A program made the position numbers and the translations under genes. The notes under the pieces are model-generated. The model made no database searches and was not told the origin of the DNA. It was given only the letters and a program-made list of their open reading frames with translations. From positions 7,378,001-7,442,000 of the forward strand of contig NC_003284.9 in NCBI RefSeq assembly GCF_000002985.6: 64,000 nucleotides of DNA, given 5' to 3'. Of this stretch, positions 52,801-64,000 are shown piece by piece. Origin of the DNA: Caenorhabditis elegans (lineage: Eukaryota; Nematoda; Chromadorea; Rhabditida; Rhabditidae). Position 1 is the stretch's first letter, and each line of letters opens with the position of its first letter.

Positions 52801-53473
52801 TTTTGTCTTTTTCTCATCAATCTCTAGTTTCTCGATAAGTGATCTCGAGTCATAATAATCTTCTTTTGGGTTTTAAAAATCAATCTGATCCATTTTTCCA
52901 AATTAACTTCATATTGTTCCAATTCTACGCCTATTGTTTAAATAATAATCTTTCCAAAGTTTTAATTTTTCAGGATAAACAAAAGGAAAATAAATCAATA
53001 AAAAAACTAGTTTCTCGTTCCTCAAAGTTTTGTTTTGTTTCACCCAGTGAAAGTATTAGTTATATTTCTCCGACACCTTCACGTCTCAATACACATATCA
53101 GATCATTATCTCGCTCATCCTCCGGCCCAGTCCTCCGGTTGCATCAGAAAATGTACAAACAATGAAGTCGTATTTGATTTTATTGTCGTATTTCGATTAA
53201 CTCCCAGTCCACCATTATAAAAATTTAAAAGAAACATTGGTGTTCATTTTACATAAATTGTCACATAGTTAAGAGTGAAATACAAATTATTAAGACGTTT
53301 TCCAAATTTGTAAATTGACATTTTTATGAACTTCACCATTTTAATAATTAACCCATTATATGTTCAAATTTTTGCTGCCATTTTCAATGAACAATCTAAG
53401 AGCTATACTATTTGTCGTTTATTTTTCTTCATTTTCTCTTATGCTTGTATTAATTTACGTCTTCTTTGCAGAA
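46882..53473. other. 6.6-kb gene-free region upstream of the zinc-finger and claudin-like genes
   Basis: No supported gene in this largest non-coding gap on the right side. It separates the divergent zinc-finger (minus) and claudin-like (plus) genes, so both promoters should lie here. GC-richer blocks stand out at about 47030-47180, 48340-48450, 49230-49650 and 52540-52760; they have short frames on both strands but no consistent splice pattern. Such islands in AT-rich DNA are candidates for enhancers. An exact 25-bp duplication is at 50071-50120. A TTTGCAG acceptor ends 2 bp before 53474. Confidence 0.5.
50071..50120. repeat. Exact 25-bp tandem duplication
   Basis: A 25-bp unit starting CAATAGTTTTTCTTTTAATT occurs twice back to back without mismatch in non-coding DNA. 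Confidence 0.93.
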
Positions 53474-55340
53474 ATGAGCCAGGCAGTGAGCTATGCAATA
53501 CTCGTCCTCACCATAATCGCTTTCTTGCTGACAGCCGCAGCTCTGTGCACACCAGCTTGGCAGGTATCCCTTATTTTCAAAGAATATCCCTTTTTCAAAA
53601 TCAATGCTTCCAGGTAGTATACGCACGTGAAATTCGTCAATGGGTTCAAAGCGGATTATGGTTATCTTGCCAAACAAGGTTTTCATTTCAAATATTTTTA
53701 TTTTATTTTTCGAGTATTTTTTTTTCAGACCAAATGGGATGTACAGCTGTACTTACACATTTTCACATGACGATTTCAATACATACTTCAGTGATGAAGT
53801 TTCCGGTTTTCGAACACCGTCTTTCTATCGTGAGTTTTATAACTAAACACAATTTTAAAAACCAAAACGGAAAAATTATAGCATGGCAAAGAACGCTGTT
53901 CCACATCTATCTGATATCCCAAGCTTTTGCCATGTTATCACTGATCAGCTTTTGTGTGTCAGTTTCACACAAGGAAAGCAAGATGCCGAATATTTTGAGA
54001 TCTGTTTTCCTTGTTTTGGCAGGTTAGTCCACAATGTTGATTTGTATTCGTAGACCATGAGGTAAATGAGGTTTGATGCGCAATGTATGTAACACATTTG
54101 CACGTCACTTGACCTCAACAATTAAAATTCTATTATATAAAACCGAAAAAAAAGTCTTATTCGGGAGTAGTCTTCTATGTTTTAAAACTTTCAACGTATG
54201 TTTTGTTATTTGATAAAATGTTTACTTTATTATATATATTTTCTCAAATTCATTATAAAATAAAAACAAGAAAAAAGGATTGCGCTCAGTTTAAATGCAT
54301 TTTAGACAATTACATGAGATATGCTACAATAAGCACACTGACTACCCTTTTTTTTTTGAAAATATGGCAGCTTTTATTAATTAATAATAATTCTTTTAAT
54401 ATTCTAAAAATATCGTTTAACAGTTTCAAAATTGTACAAGGAAATTGTTTTTCGGGAACTGTTATTTTGGCAATTTCAACAATTGCCGCCGATTGCCTTA
54501 CAATTAAAATGGTAAGAAAAAATTTAAAGTTCCTAACGATTGTAGAACGTATTCATGCAATACTAAAATGGGTAACTATGTCAAGTAAACATTTCTAAAT
54601 TTCCGAACTATATTTGAGATTAAAATTTGCTGAAATTTCAAACAACCAGCTATATTTCGGAAGTGTCAGAAATTGCCGATAGCTGAAAAATACTGATTTC
54701 TGCGCAGGCTTTGGATTTGATTAAGCTTTCGTTCGTATGTTTTGTATATTTTAAGAATAAAATAATTAACTAATAATTGTTCTATAGAGGTATACAAAAA
54801 TACATAAGAAAATCTCATTTTCAATTAAAAGTATTTCATTTTCAGCGGTAATTGCTTTCGGATGTCTTATTGCATTTGCTGTCTACTCATATATGGTGGA
54901 GTATCGCTTTTTCCACGTGTCCGTTAGTGGAATTTATGAGGTTAATTTTTTGTTAAACGTCCTGTTCTTTTGAGACCGTTTTTTCATATCATTAAATGTC
55001 TAAAATACAACAAATTTCAGAAACATCGAGGATATTCGTGGTACATCGCTCTTACTGGTGCATTTGTTTATTTGGTAGCAATCATTTTATCAGTAGTCCA
55101 TGTACTATTGCAAGCCAGAAATAGCAACACAACAATGTCAAGACAGAATATCAACTCTTCTTTGGTATAATTTTGTTTTTGAAATTTATGTACCAACAAA
55201 TCCTGTAATTATTTCAGCAAAGTGATTTCTTTGAGTACCAATACCACCCAAATCGTTCCATGGAATCGTTTGAAGATCGTTTTGCTATGAGGACACTTCC
55301 GCCAGTTCCAAGACAAGAAAAGAAAACGACAGTGTTTTAA
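53474..55340 (+). CDS. clc-2: Claudin-like protein, probable clc-2
   Basis: Seven exons (53474-53563, 53614-53678, 53729-53829, 53882-54022, 54846-54940, 55021-55164, 55218-55340) encode 252 residues. A trans-splice-type acceptor lies 2 bp before the start. The first extracellular loop shows the claudin signature W29, then GLW at 44-46, C49 and C59, after helix 1 (about residues 6-25). Three further helices follow and a cytoplasmic tail ends LPPVPRQEKKTTVF. Claudin-family proteins sit in lateral membranes of epithelia and shape paracellular barriers. Intron phases differ from the four-TM cluster. The next gene is a tandem paralog. The symbol is from memory of the C. elegans neighbourhood clc-2 / C01C10.2 / acl-12; which of the two paralogs is clc-2 is uncertain. 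The 823-bp intron 4 has no gene seen. Confidence 0.85.
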
Positions 55341-55644
55341 TTGAAGAATCTTTCACATTTTTGTCATATCATTCAATCGGTATTCACTTTTTCTTTAATA
55401 TTTCACTGAATGACGGGTCTCTTGATTTTCATCATATTTTTCTTTCAATCATGTACTACGGACTGCTGACAAACAAACTTTCATTCCGATAATATATTTT
55501 AGAAGCCTTTATAAACATAAATAATTTTCAGTAAATTTTTAATATACTTTTCATTTTTGATTGGTTTGAAACCATGCATGTACTTGTTGTCAATGTGCCT
55601 GTTTTGTGAATTTATATCCTATTATTTCTTCAGTCTTTTTCAAA
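55341..55644. other. Gap between the two claudin-like genes
   Basis: About 300 bp of AT-rich DNA holding the 3' UTR of the first claudin-like gene and the promoter or leader of the second. A TTCTTCAG acceptor ends 13 bp upstream of the second start codon. Confidence 0.5.
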
Positions 55645-57453
55645 ATGCTTGTGTTTCAAACAAAACTTCAAAAATATCAGCTGGCAACATTGATATCCTC
55701 AGTGATATCAAATTTTCTAATTTTCTTTGCGACAATAACACCAGCTTGGCAGGTAATTCAAAACTATGAGCATGCTTGAAACTGTAAAAACTCAACAAAT
55801 TGTAGGTTGCTGATGATTTGGATGCGGATAGATATGTGCAATCGGGATTATGGCTATATTGTCCAGGTCAAGCACAATGTTGGTATATTTTCAGTGATAG
55901 TTTGATAAACTACTATGAAAAGGTAATTTGAAAAATTTGTCAATGTTTTTTTCACTTTTTGCTTTTAATTTTCACGCGAATTCATATATTTCGGTTTTCA
56001 ATTTTTCTAGTCAAAACACATATTTCAAAGTTTACCTCAGAGGTGGCCAAAAACTAATTGCTGAAGTCTTTCCGATTTACCAATTGCTGAAAATGCCGAG
56101 TATCGGAAACTTTTAAATTTAGCAATTGTAGAATTATTGCCACGGCTGGTTAAATTACAACTAATTCTAGTAATGTACTTGAACTTTCAGCATACACACC
56201 TCAGCCTAGGGCTTACTTTAATGAAAAATATATTTACTTATTACCCAGTATTGATTGAAAAAACACTTGAATTCAATCTGTTTATTGAAATGACAAAAAA
56301 CACGGACTGGTATAGAAATGAAATCGAAATTTCAACTAACAAAAAAATGAGCAGAAAGTGCTGTCAAATTTAAATGAAAATGCCTTTACCCCGGAGTAAA
56401 CTTTTTTCAGGTCGATGTTTGCCGGTTTTTCTTAATTGGAGATTGCAGAAAAAAGCTTCTCAGAACTCCGTACTTCTTCGGATGGCACTACGCTGTGCTC
56501 ATTCTCAACGTCATTTCTATGATTTGTATGAGTTTGTGCGCTGCAGCCGTGATTTTCTCATATGTCAAACCAGCCCGATCAAGGATTTCAGTTATCATGC
56601 TTGATGTATTTGCCGGTTTTGCAAGTTGGTTTTCATGTAGAAAGGATTATTTGTAATCTGTACTTTTAGGTTTACTTCTGTGTGTTTCCCTTATCGTCTT
56701 CATGGTGAATGCAGAGATGTTGGAATCAAAGTATCTCATTGGAATCAAAAATACTTATGAGGTAATCTTGATAATCAGCTCAAAATTTCATTCAATTTTT
56801 TTAAATTCAGAAAGAATATGGTTATTCATATTATCTGGCCGGACTTGCATTTGTGATCTCAGTCATCACCGTCCTATTTGCCGCTCTCGTATCCACATAC
56901 ACATTCTTGTTCCCAGAGGAAGTTGCGGATAGCGAATACACATTAAAGATGTCGAACAACCAATTTGCGGTAAGATACAATAACGATCTGCCACAACCGT
57001 ACCAACCGCCAATGTCACAGTTAAGCATGCAGGTGAGTTTCAAGATGGGTGAAACGACGCAAGTTTAAAAAGTCAAATCATTTGACACATAAGCTTCTTC
57101 TTTAGAAATCAGTTTTTATCTCATTCATTTTCAAATTCAGGAAAAATTTGAACAGAGTTGGAAGTTTTTTATAGTCTAATTTTGCTAACAAAAATTCAAA
57201 ATACCTTACAACCAACTATAGTGATTATAGTGATTAGAAAATGATTAGAAAAATGGTGAACAGGTTTAATTTTTTGATATGTATTCACTTTGTTCGTTTC
57301 ATTTTCTTGTAAAAACAGATACTAAAATGTAATTTTATACGTTCAAGTTCCTCATTTTAGATTCCTTCTACCGAACACGGATCCTACATTGCTGGAGCAA
57401 TTTCTCCTCGTGGCGATTTCAAGTCACAAACCCGACACTTTTACAGTTATTGA
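55645..57453 (+). CDS. Second claudin-like protein
   Basis: Six exons (55645-55752, 55806-55922, 56411-56624, 56670-56761, 56811-57032, 57361-57453) encode 281 residues. The first loop repeats the claudin signature: W35 in TPAWQ, then QSGLW (GLW at 50-52), C55 and C61, following helix 1 (about 14-32). Three more hydrophobic helices and a cytoplasmic tail with LPQPYQPP follow. The first intron lies at the same TPAWQ position and phase 0 as in the upstream gene, supporting tandem duplication. The C-C spacing is shorter (5 instead of 9 residues between Cys) and it has a cytoplasmic-side insertion of charged residues. It probably shares an epithelial junction or membrane role with its neighbour. 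It may correspond to C. elegans C01C10.2 (from memory). Confidence 0.83.
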
Positions 57454-57761
57454 ATAGTTTAACCTAATAGTTTAATCTAATCAGAAAATAACTCAACAAA
57501 AGAATCTCTAAATGTTTCTAATTCCATTGTTCTCTTTGTTTTTACTCAGTTGTAACTTCTTGTTTCACTTCCCGCAAATTTGATGGCATGCTTCACAGAA
57601 TATATATATAACGAGTCTTTATTTTCAATTAGATTCAATTGTGGCTTTTGTACAATATCAAATAGTTTCCATTAATAACAAAACATTCTCAAAAGTTTGT
57701 AAAATACTGAATTAATAAAACGTTGATGGTTGTGCTGATCGTTGATGGTTTTTCCATGTAG
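57454..57761. other. 3' flank of the second claudin-like gene
   Basis: AT-rich DNA with an AT dinucleotide run near 57600. An 11-bp repeat CGTTGATGGTT occurs at 57721 and 57740. Nothing else was recognised. Confidence 0.5.
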
Positions 57762-58023
57762 ATTCGAATATAGGACAACTAAATGTACAAATCGCATTAT
57801 AAGTGGACAACAGTGGCACCTCGATTGTTCACTGTCATCGGAGGATTTAGTTCATCAAAACACGTTTTTGAACAATATGCTTTCTCGTCTAAAGAGGCGA
57901 ATTGTGCTTTCTGAAATTATTCGATCACTGGATTTAGTCATATGGATAACAAATTTGTTGTTTTTCCTATGCACCTTACATTTAACAATAATACTCGATG
58001 GTTTTGTAAGACATCAAAAGTAA
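57762..58023 (+). pseudogene. Orphan membrane-spanning exon, possible remnant of the four-TM family
   Basis: An open, coding-like segment follows a CATGTAG acceptor and ends at a GTAAGA donor-like site (58002) or at a stop (58021). It encodes about 85 residues with one Cys-bearing loop (WHLDCSL) and a strong hydrophobic helix. The helix start, EIIRSLDLVIWI, resembles GIIRTFDLVLSV at helix 2 of the 12.6-kb gene. No partner exons with fitting phase were found on either side. It could be a decayed copy of a four-TM gene, or an exon of an unrecognised gene. Confidence 0.4.
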
Positions 58024-58702
58024 CCAAAACTGAAAGTTCAATAGAAATTGCTAATTTAAAAACAAGCTTGAGAAAAGTTTAAAAAACAAACGCGGCTAAA
58101 ATTTATATACCACATTGTTTCAATATATTTTTGCATCTTAATACATACCTGAGAAAGCTAAATCATACCAAAATTTCTCCAGAGAAGATTTTTAAAAACT
58201 TTTTAAAAAATTTTTAGTACAAGTATCTGCGCGAAAACTGTAAAACAGTCAAAACAAAAAATCTAGCCCTGATCAGCTTTCAAATTTGGAAACAGGCTAA
58301 CTTCACCTTTTCAAAAAGTATTTTTCTCATGTATATATTTTTTAGGCATGAAACTATCGATATGTATGTGAGTTGACTGTCATCTGTAGGTCTTGCTTCA
58401 AAAGCTATTTTTGTACATGATGTGCAATACATATCAAAAAAGTTAGAAATTGATCTATTATTTAGCATTGGAGACTAAAACGCCCGAGCATAATTTCAGA
58501 TTAAAAAGGATTAAAAAGGCATTTGTTTTTCATCACGTTTGTTTAATTTTCAAAAAATTTTAATTTGCGGTCAAATAAGGTTTTCTAATTATAGTTTCCA
58601 ATTTTTTGTTTTTCACTTTTCACTTTTTATATTGAAGTTTTCAATTTAAAGCGTCCCCACATCATCCGCATTTGACGACCCATGTTTAATGAGTGAGCTA
58701 GC
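58024..58702. other. Intergenic region, no supported gene
   Basis: AT-rich DNA downstream of the minus-strand gene at 58703. The stop of that gene directly follows a donor-like GTATGT, so a further 3' exon in this stretch cannot be excluded, but none was recognised. Confidence 0.4.
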
Positions 58703-59971
58703 TTAACATACCTTTTGCTCCAACATTCCACATGTTGAACAAAGCTTCAGACCAGCTCTCTTTTTCTGTAATCATGTTTCTCAATCTAATTCATAATTAC
58801 TTTTTCTACCTTTTCAACAAATCTGTCTCCAAAGATAACAGAGGTTCCGCTTGGTTTCCACTGTTGTAGAATGTACCTATCAAAGTCTAAAAGAACCCAA
58901 GTACGATTGTCTGCAAAACAGTTTGAACGTTATTTTTTTACTTGTCATACCTGATGCGACTTGTCATACCTGATGCGAAGGTTTGAAAAAGGACAACTCT
59001 CTCATCGGGTTCCCATTCTGGGTCTGTCTCAAAACGAATCGATTTTTTCTTCAACTTCTCATTTTCCCATCTCTGTTGCAAGTTTACAACAACTTTGATA
59101 AACATGGTATAGGCCGGCAGTTGCGCTGAATAATTGTTTGTTTCAAAACAGAAAACGTGATCAGGTTATCAATAAATTAAATCATATGTGGGAGAGAAAA
59201 GAGACAAAAGGTCATACCAATGGTCAGCTGAATAGTCTTGGGTGTAAGATTTCCATGTATAATGTTGAACGAGCGGTCCAAGTTGGGAGATATTTTGGTT
59301 GTCGATATGCTTTTAGGATTGGAAATCATTTGAATCAATGTATTCTTCTCTCTTATGACATGGAAAATTGCAGTTAGATACTGAAAATCAAAAAATATAC
59401 TTTTCGCCACAATTCACAAAAGTACCTCAAAGGCATCTTCAAATTGACTATTTCGTTCCGCCAATTTCTGATGAATTTTGATGAATGCGTCATCGCAACT
59501 GAACAGTACTTCATCGTTTTGTTGAACGTAATTGATTACGTATCCTCGAATCGAAATGACAAGCCGTGACCACCAGAGACGGTCGAGAGAAGAGAACATC
59601 TAAAAAAAAGTTTAGTGAACAAAATGTCCTTAGGAAGTCCTTAGGATAAGAATACTCATCTAAAAGTTTTTTTTAAGTTATAAAACAAAAATGTGCGGAA
59701 TATTTGTGTATTTTTACGTTTAGGAAATAATCATATCTAGGCCTAAAAAGTGAAAATTAAAATTTATCACATTTATTTTAAATAAAGAAATGAATGAAAC
59801 TCTGATTTTTTTAATGAAAGCATATAATATACAAATACCGGAAAAAAGAAGCTTATAACTCACCTGTTTGAATACATCCTCGCTGATTTCCGATTTTGGT
59901 GAAAAAGTAAGATTGAGAATATCCACCTTGGGAAATAATTCCTTGTCATCCATTGACACAGGTAGAGTCAT
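58703..59971 (-). CDS. Uncharacterised soluble protein
   Basis: Six exons on the minus strand (59864-59971, 59426-59599, 59218-59380, 58970-59125, 58810-58910, 58703-58765) encode 254 residues. No transmembrane segment or signal peptide is visible. The N-terminal part is mixed helical in character (RLWWSRLVISIRGYVINYVQ). The C-terminus ends CSTCGMLEQKVC, a Cys-rich motif that could bind metal. The exon 4 donor is duplicated: a 19-bp segment spanning the junction occurs twice (58941-58978). Only the exon-proximal copy keeps the frame into the next exon. The GTATGT overlapping the stop leaves open an alternative 3' end. I do not recognise the family. Confidence 0.78.
58941..58978 (-). repeat. 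19-bp tandem duplication of a splice donor
   Basis: CTTGTCATACCTGATGCGA occurs twice in tandem on plus. On the minus strand each copy carries CGCATCAG|GTATGAC, so two equal 5' splice sites lie 19 bp apart in the uncharacterised gene. Confidence 0.95.
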
Positions 59972-61725
59972 GATGTTTTCGAAAACTTGTATGAAATTTC
60001 CTATAGAAGTGAGGTAGATAGATAGATTACCTTGACAGAGAAAAGAGGCGGGAAGGAAAAGTCAAATAAAAAAAAGGAGGGACCGAATAAATAATCAAAT
60101 AGTGATGTCCTCACTAAAAAGAGACCCCCAACTGTCTCGTTACCCCTACGACTCCAAGTCTTATAGAAAACAGGTTTTTATGAGGAGACTGCCGGCTGTT
60201 TGACTGCTTGGACTAACCGCCTACACTGACCAATTGTAGAATCCGCAATGTGTTCTTTTATTCTATTAAACAATTTGCCTCCTCAACAATTTGGGCGTAT
60301 CCATCTCAATGTCCTTCTCGTTTTTCCCTCGTTTTCCAGAATGTTTGCCTTCTTTCTCACAGTCAGTCTATATTTTTCTTTCACCGTCTCCACTTGGGTT
60401 TTGTGATACAAAAGCAGTTAATACTGACTTACCTAATGTTCTCTGCAAATAGAAAGTGAAGAGGAGATGGACATATTTGCAGAAGTGAACATTTTTACCG
60501 ATCTAAAACTAGTTTTGCTTTCTTTTCTATTTCATACAAAGTGGTCTAAAAAATGTTTTTTTTAATTGGCGGACAAGGCAAAAATCAGTTTTTTTTTATG
60601 GAGGGATTTTATCAGTAACTAGACTTTCAAAATGTTTGTTTAAATTTCATCCACCAAAAAAGGTTTGCATTCTGTTTTTTAACTTTAGTCATATGTTTTT
60701 GAAGTATCCGCAGAGGTGCCTATTTAAAATTTTTGCTCTGAAATTCCAGCAAAAATTCCATATTCAACACCTATCTAAAACAATTTTCAGTGCGTATATG
60801 TGCTTTCACTACTCGACGAAGCTCAAAGAATTGCTAAAAATCAGTGCATAATTTTGATAGTCTGAATATTACTTTGAAGTCTTTATGGGTAATGTTTTTG
60901 GGAAAACAATGTGAAATTTTCAAATAGAATTGAGTGGAAAATAATAAGATTTTTAAAATATTTGATAATTTTTAAACTTTCAAACGTTTTTTAACCAGCA
61001 AAAACCAGATTTTGAATCAGTTTGTTGAGCCTAAAAAGCAACATGAAAATGCTCTAAAAACTATTTCAGATCAAAAGTTGAAGAGTTGAGAATGGAGGTT
61101 TGCCACTTAAGATTGTTTTAAGTAAGTATTTTCAAATGGCACATTAAAATTAAATGTTTCAAGGTTTAATAAAAAGTCCATTACATGTATTTATAAATAT
61201 TTTTCTCTGGAAGTCGTCTTAATGCAAAAAAACAAATATTTTGCTTAATGCTCCGTTGGTTCAATTAATTTATAAAAAAAATGTATTTATTTTTAGTTCA
61301 AATAATGTTTTTTTTTTGATAATAAGATAAAACAAAAAAATTTCAGAGTAATATAAATTTTTTGGCTATATTTTTTTTCTGAAAAGTCAAATACGTAATA
61401 TTAAAGAATTTTATTTATTTGTTAATTACAAATAGTTCGGGCAGATACGTACTGCAAGTATGACTTCAGACCTGTTTGAAGATTGGGGGATCTTTTGACG
61501 TGGTGCTCAATAACAAATCAAGTACCCAAGATGACATGGAAACAAATTGGGGGAAACAATGAAATCATAATAAATATTATTCAGAAGCAGATAACAATTT
61601 GAGTACAGACAAGAAATGTAACAAAATGTAGTGGGTGACAATCCATAGGAAGAATGTGTGAGAATGAAATAACCAGTATGTAAACGTAGAGGGGATTGAA
61701 AATGAAACGGTTATTCAAAAAAAAG
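59972..61725. other. Intergenic region between two minus-strand genes
   Basis: The left part should hold the promoter of the 58.7-kb gene; a purine-rich segment (60020-60090) is visible there. The rest is AT-rich with short low-complexity frames and the 3' UTR of the acyltransferase gene at the right edge. No gene was recognised. Confidence 0.5.
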
Positions 61726-64000
61726 TTAAAAAATGGATAAAAATGACGTCCAGGAATGTACAATGAGAGGACGGAGCCAATACACGTAATGCGCGTAATA
61801 AAGACATCCCCAGAACACCTGGGCAAACATCATCTCATAGTTGTTTGGAATCACTTTTGTCTTATCTCCGGGAAAATGACCCGTTTTGTAGAACTCCGCA
61901 AGAAGCTTGTCCTGAAAAATTAAAATAGTTTTTATTAATAATGAAGTTTTTGTTTTCTACCAATGTTATTTCGTTCGCAAAAATATTCGTTTAACTTATG
62001 TCACTGTATCATCACTGTATCTAATAAACTTATTTTTAAACCACTAACACACACAAATTGCCAAAATTCAAGAGTTCAACCTGTCAACTTTGTACCGCCA
62101 AAAAAAATTGAAAAATATTCAAGATTTTTTAGTGATTATCCTAATACTTTTGATCTAATCGAGTGGGATTAATTAGACTAGATTCATATTTTTTCAATCA
62201 CTTTCCTCAAACATGTCCAAAAAAGTATTCGAAGCACCTACACTGTAGCATGTTATCGCTATCAATGACATTTTTATTGTTTTGAATATGCATGGAAACT
62301 ACAACAGAAGTCACAATTTCCTAAAATAACTCCAACAAAGTGCTCATTGATGCATCAATTGTATCATACACTTAAAAATTCTAGCAATAATTTGTGGTTG
62401 TATATTTGCATATACACATTTAAAACTTTAACTAATTGTAGTTGTAAGTTAGTTTTATGAAAAAATATTTTGTACCTTGATAATATATCTTTCGTAGAGA
62501 AACTCCTTCAGTAAATTCTCATCCGACCACTCAGGCTTGACAGGAATAACATCATAGTGAACTGCGAATTGGGAAGCTTCGACGGATTCCCAGTCACCCA
62601 TCATCACATCACAAATGTCTGGAACAGCTCCCTTTCTGTACCCAATTGTTGCGTCGATTATGTACTTGATTGGCTCTCCTTTACCACATTTAGACATTGA
62701 CAGTGAATCTGAAATTGAAAACGGAATAATTGCAATTTAGAAAGTGTTAAATACCATCAGTGGGACCGAGAACATCGAGGACGGCGTGAGCAGCTCCGGT
62801 TCTTGGGTAAACACAATTATCCAAAGGCTTTAATCCATTTTTCTCGGCAAATGTGCGACCACTGTTTTTTACAAGGTAAAGTCGGGAACCTAAAATTTAG
62901 TGCAATATTAACAGCTTGTTTTTGAATTGTACAGCTATTGGGTTAAATCAAGACAATTATTTCTTCCAAATCGATATTTTTTTTCAGTCAAACTGGTAAA
63001 GTTTTGTGTATGAATTTTAGTACTGTAATTTGTTAACTGTGACATTACCAGCCAATTCATCATTTCAAACCCAAAAACAACAAAAGTGATAAAGAACACC
63101 ACGTGGGGAAATGGACGTGACAAACAAGAGCATACCTTCTGGATACATGATCACCCATCCGTAGTCATATTTGTAGAACGAGTTTTTCAGATGATCACGG
63201 AAGCTTGAAAGCACACTGTCGCGTTTGCTGACTCCGCCGTTAACAAAGAAATTTCCATGAGATGTCCACATGACTCCGAGTGGTGTGTATTTCCAGATGT
63301 TATAGATCACCCACATCCACTGAAAGAAATTCAAATTACCTTATTAACTTTGCATAATACCTGAACTTATTATTGTTGGAACAAATTTTTTCAATATGAG
63401 TGATAAATATTTTTAAAAAATGTGTTCAGATAATCTAACCGAAATTGTGCTTCAACGCAGAATATTGGTAACATCGGATAACTAAACTTTCGCTTTCGAT
63501 ATGTTGAACTATCATTAAAAATATCTGACAAATATTGAAGAAATTTAATTATAAAATTTCAATGTTTAGTACAATAAAAAATTTAAAACCAGTTCATTAC
63601 ATTGGAGTTGTAATTTACCTAATAATTCTAGGCGTGAAATTGAATTTAATTCTTTACACTTTTCTGCATATTTCTACTTCCTTTTTTATTTTTTGCAAAT
63701 GTTTTTAAAAATATTTTTTACCCGTGATCTGATTGATCCTTTTCCATTGAGACTTTGCATCAAAACAAAATGATCAAGCAACCCAAGATGATTTGCAAGC
63801 AAAAGGCACTTTTCTTCTGCGTATCCTGCCAGATTCGTTCCATATTCGGTTACTGTAACACATTCATTTTTTTCTAATTTCCTATTCTTCAACACTCACC
63901 AGTAGCCCCAACAAAAACAGACACAGCGTTCCAATGAGCATTAACCATCGCGCATAATTTGTGCTCGAGATAGTTGAAGAGAGGCGTGCTGGAAAATGTA
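61726..64000 (-). CDS. acl-12: Lysophospholipid acyltransferase-like protein, 3' part
   Basis: Partial gene entering from the right edge. Exons on minus: 63900-63988, 63722-63852, 63136-63319, 62755-62889, 62476-62708, 61726-61911; a TTTCCAG acceptor at 63989 implies more exons beyond the window. The visible 319 residues carry the PlsC-type acyltransferase motifs: NHLGLLDHF (the catalytic H-x4-D) and YPEGSRL (motif III, normally F-P-E-G-T-R). The C-terminus has hydrophobic stretches (FWGCLYYAHYVYWL) fitting membrane attachment, as in LPGAT1/AGPAT relatives. Such enzymes move an acyl group from acyl-CoA to a lysophospholipid at the ER. The symbol acl-12 is from memory of the C. elegans neighbourhood and should be treated as likely, not proven. 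The N-terminal part is missing here. Confidence 0.85.

Noticed and set aside
53326-54027. Open frame of 233 codons overlapping the first claudin-like gene
   Set aside because: It reads through the introns and switches frame relative to the spliced exons. Splice sites and the claudin signature support the multi-exon model instead.

Overview
The window looks like Caenorhabditis nuclear DNA and is most likely C. elegans chromosome X. The evidence is AT-rich sequence, short introns of about 45-60 bp ending in TTTTCAG-type acceptors, trans-splice-like acceptors a few bases upstream of several start codons, and nematode-type gene families. From memory of the C. elegans map (not checked here), a claudin-like pair next to a lysophospholipid acyltransferase-like gene fits clc-2 (C01C10.1), its neighbour C01C10.2 and acl-12 (C01C10.3). 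I rebuilt every gene model by hand from splice signals. For each of the twelve complete models the exon lengths sum to a multiple of three.

Layout: a tRNA-Ala (784-855, minus) is followed by about 7 kb of non-coding DNA and a rhodopsin-class neuropeptide-type GPCR (7954-10206, plus). From 12.6 to 44.7 kb lies a dispersed cluster of eight small, very divergent four-transmembrane protein genes. Six are on plus at 12.6, 16.2, 21.0, 24.1, 29.5 and 32.3 kb, one is on minus at 35.7-37.5 kb, and one is on plus at 43-44.7 kb. Most share intron phases around the first two membrane helices, which marks them as old paralogs despite little visible sequence identity. A C2H2 zinc-finger gene (44.8-46.9 kb, minus) follows, with a 6.6 kb gene-free upstream region. 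Then come two claudin-like genes (53.5 and 55.6 kb, plus), an orphan membrane exon (57.8 kb), an uncharacterised gene (58.7-60.0 kb, minus) and the 3' part of an acyltransferase gene (61.7-64.0 kb, minus) that runs off the window.

Mobile DNA: a complete, apparently intact hAT transposon lies at 37886-41033, with a perfect 8-bp target duplication and an in-frame 601-residue transposase. A 70-bp hAT foldback element with related ends and its own 8-bp duplication lies 0.9 kb away. Others are a TA-flanked MITE of about 380 bp, a TA-flanked Tc1/mariner-type element of 947 bp, an isolated hAT-like terminus and a 23-bp inverted repeat pair.

Functionally the window is dominated by membrane proteins: one receptor, two claudin-like proteins and a fast-evolving four-TM family, two members of which carry cytoplasmic PPxY motifs. 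The least explained biology here is the four-TM cluster and the young hAT element with its nearby small relatives.
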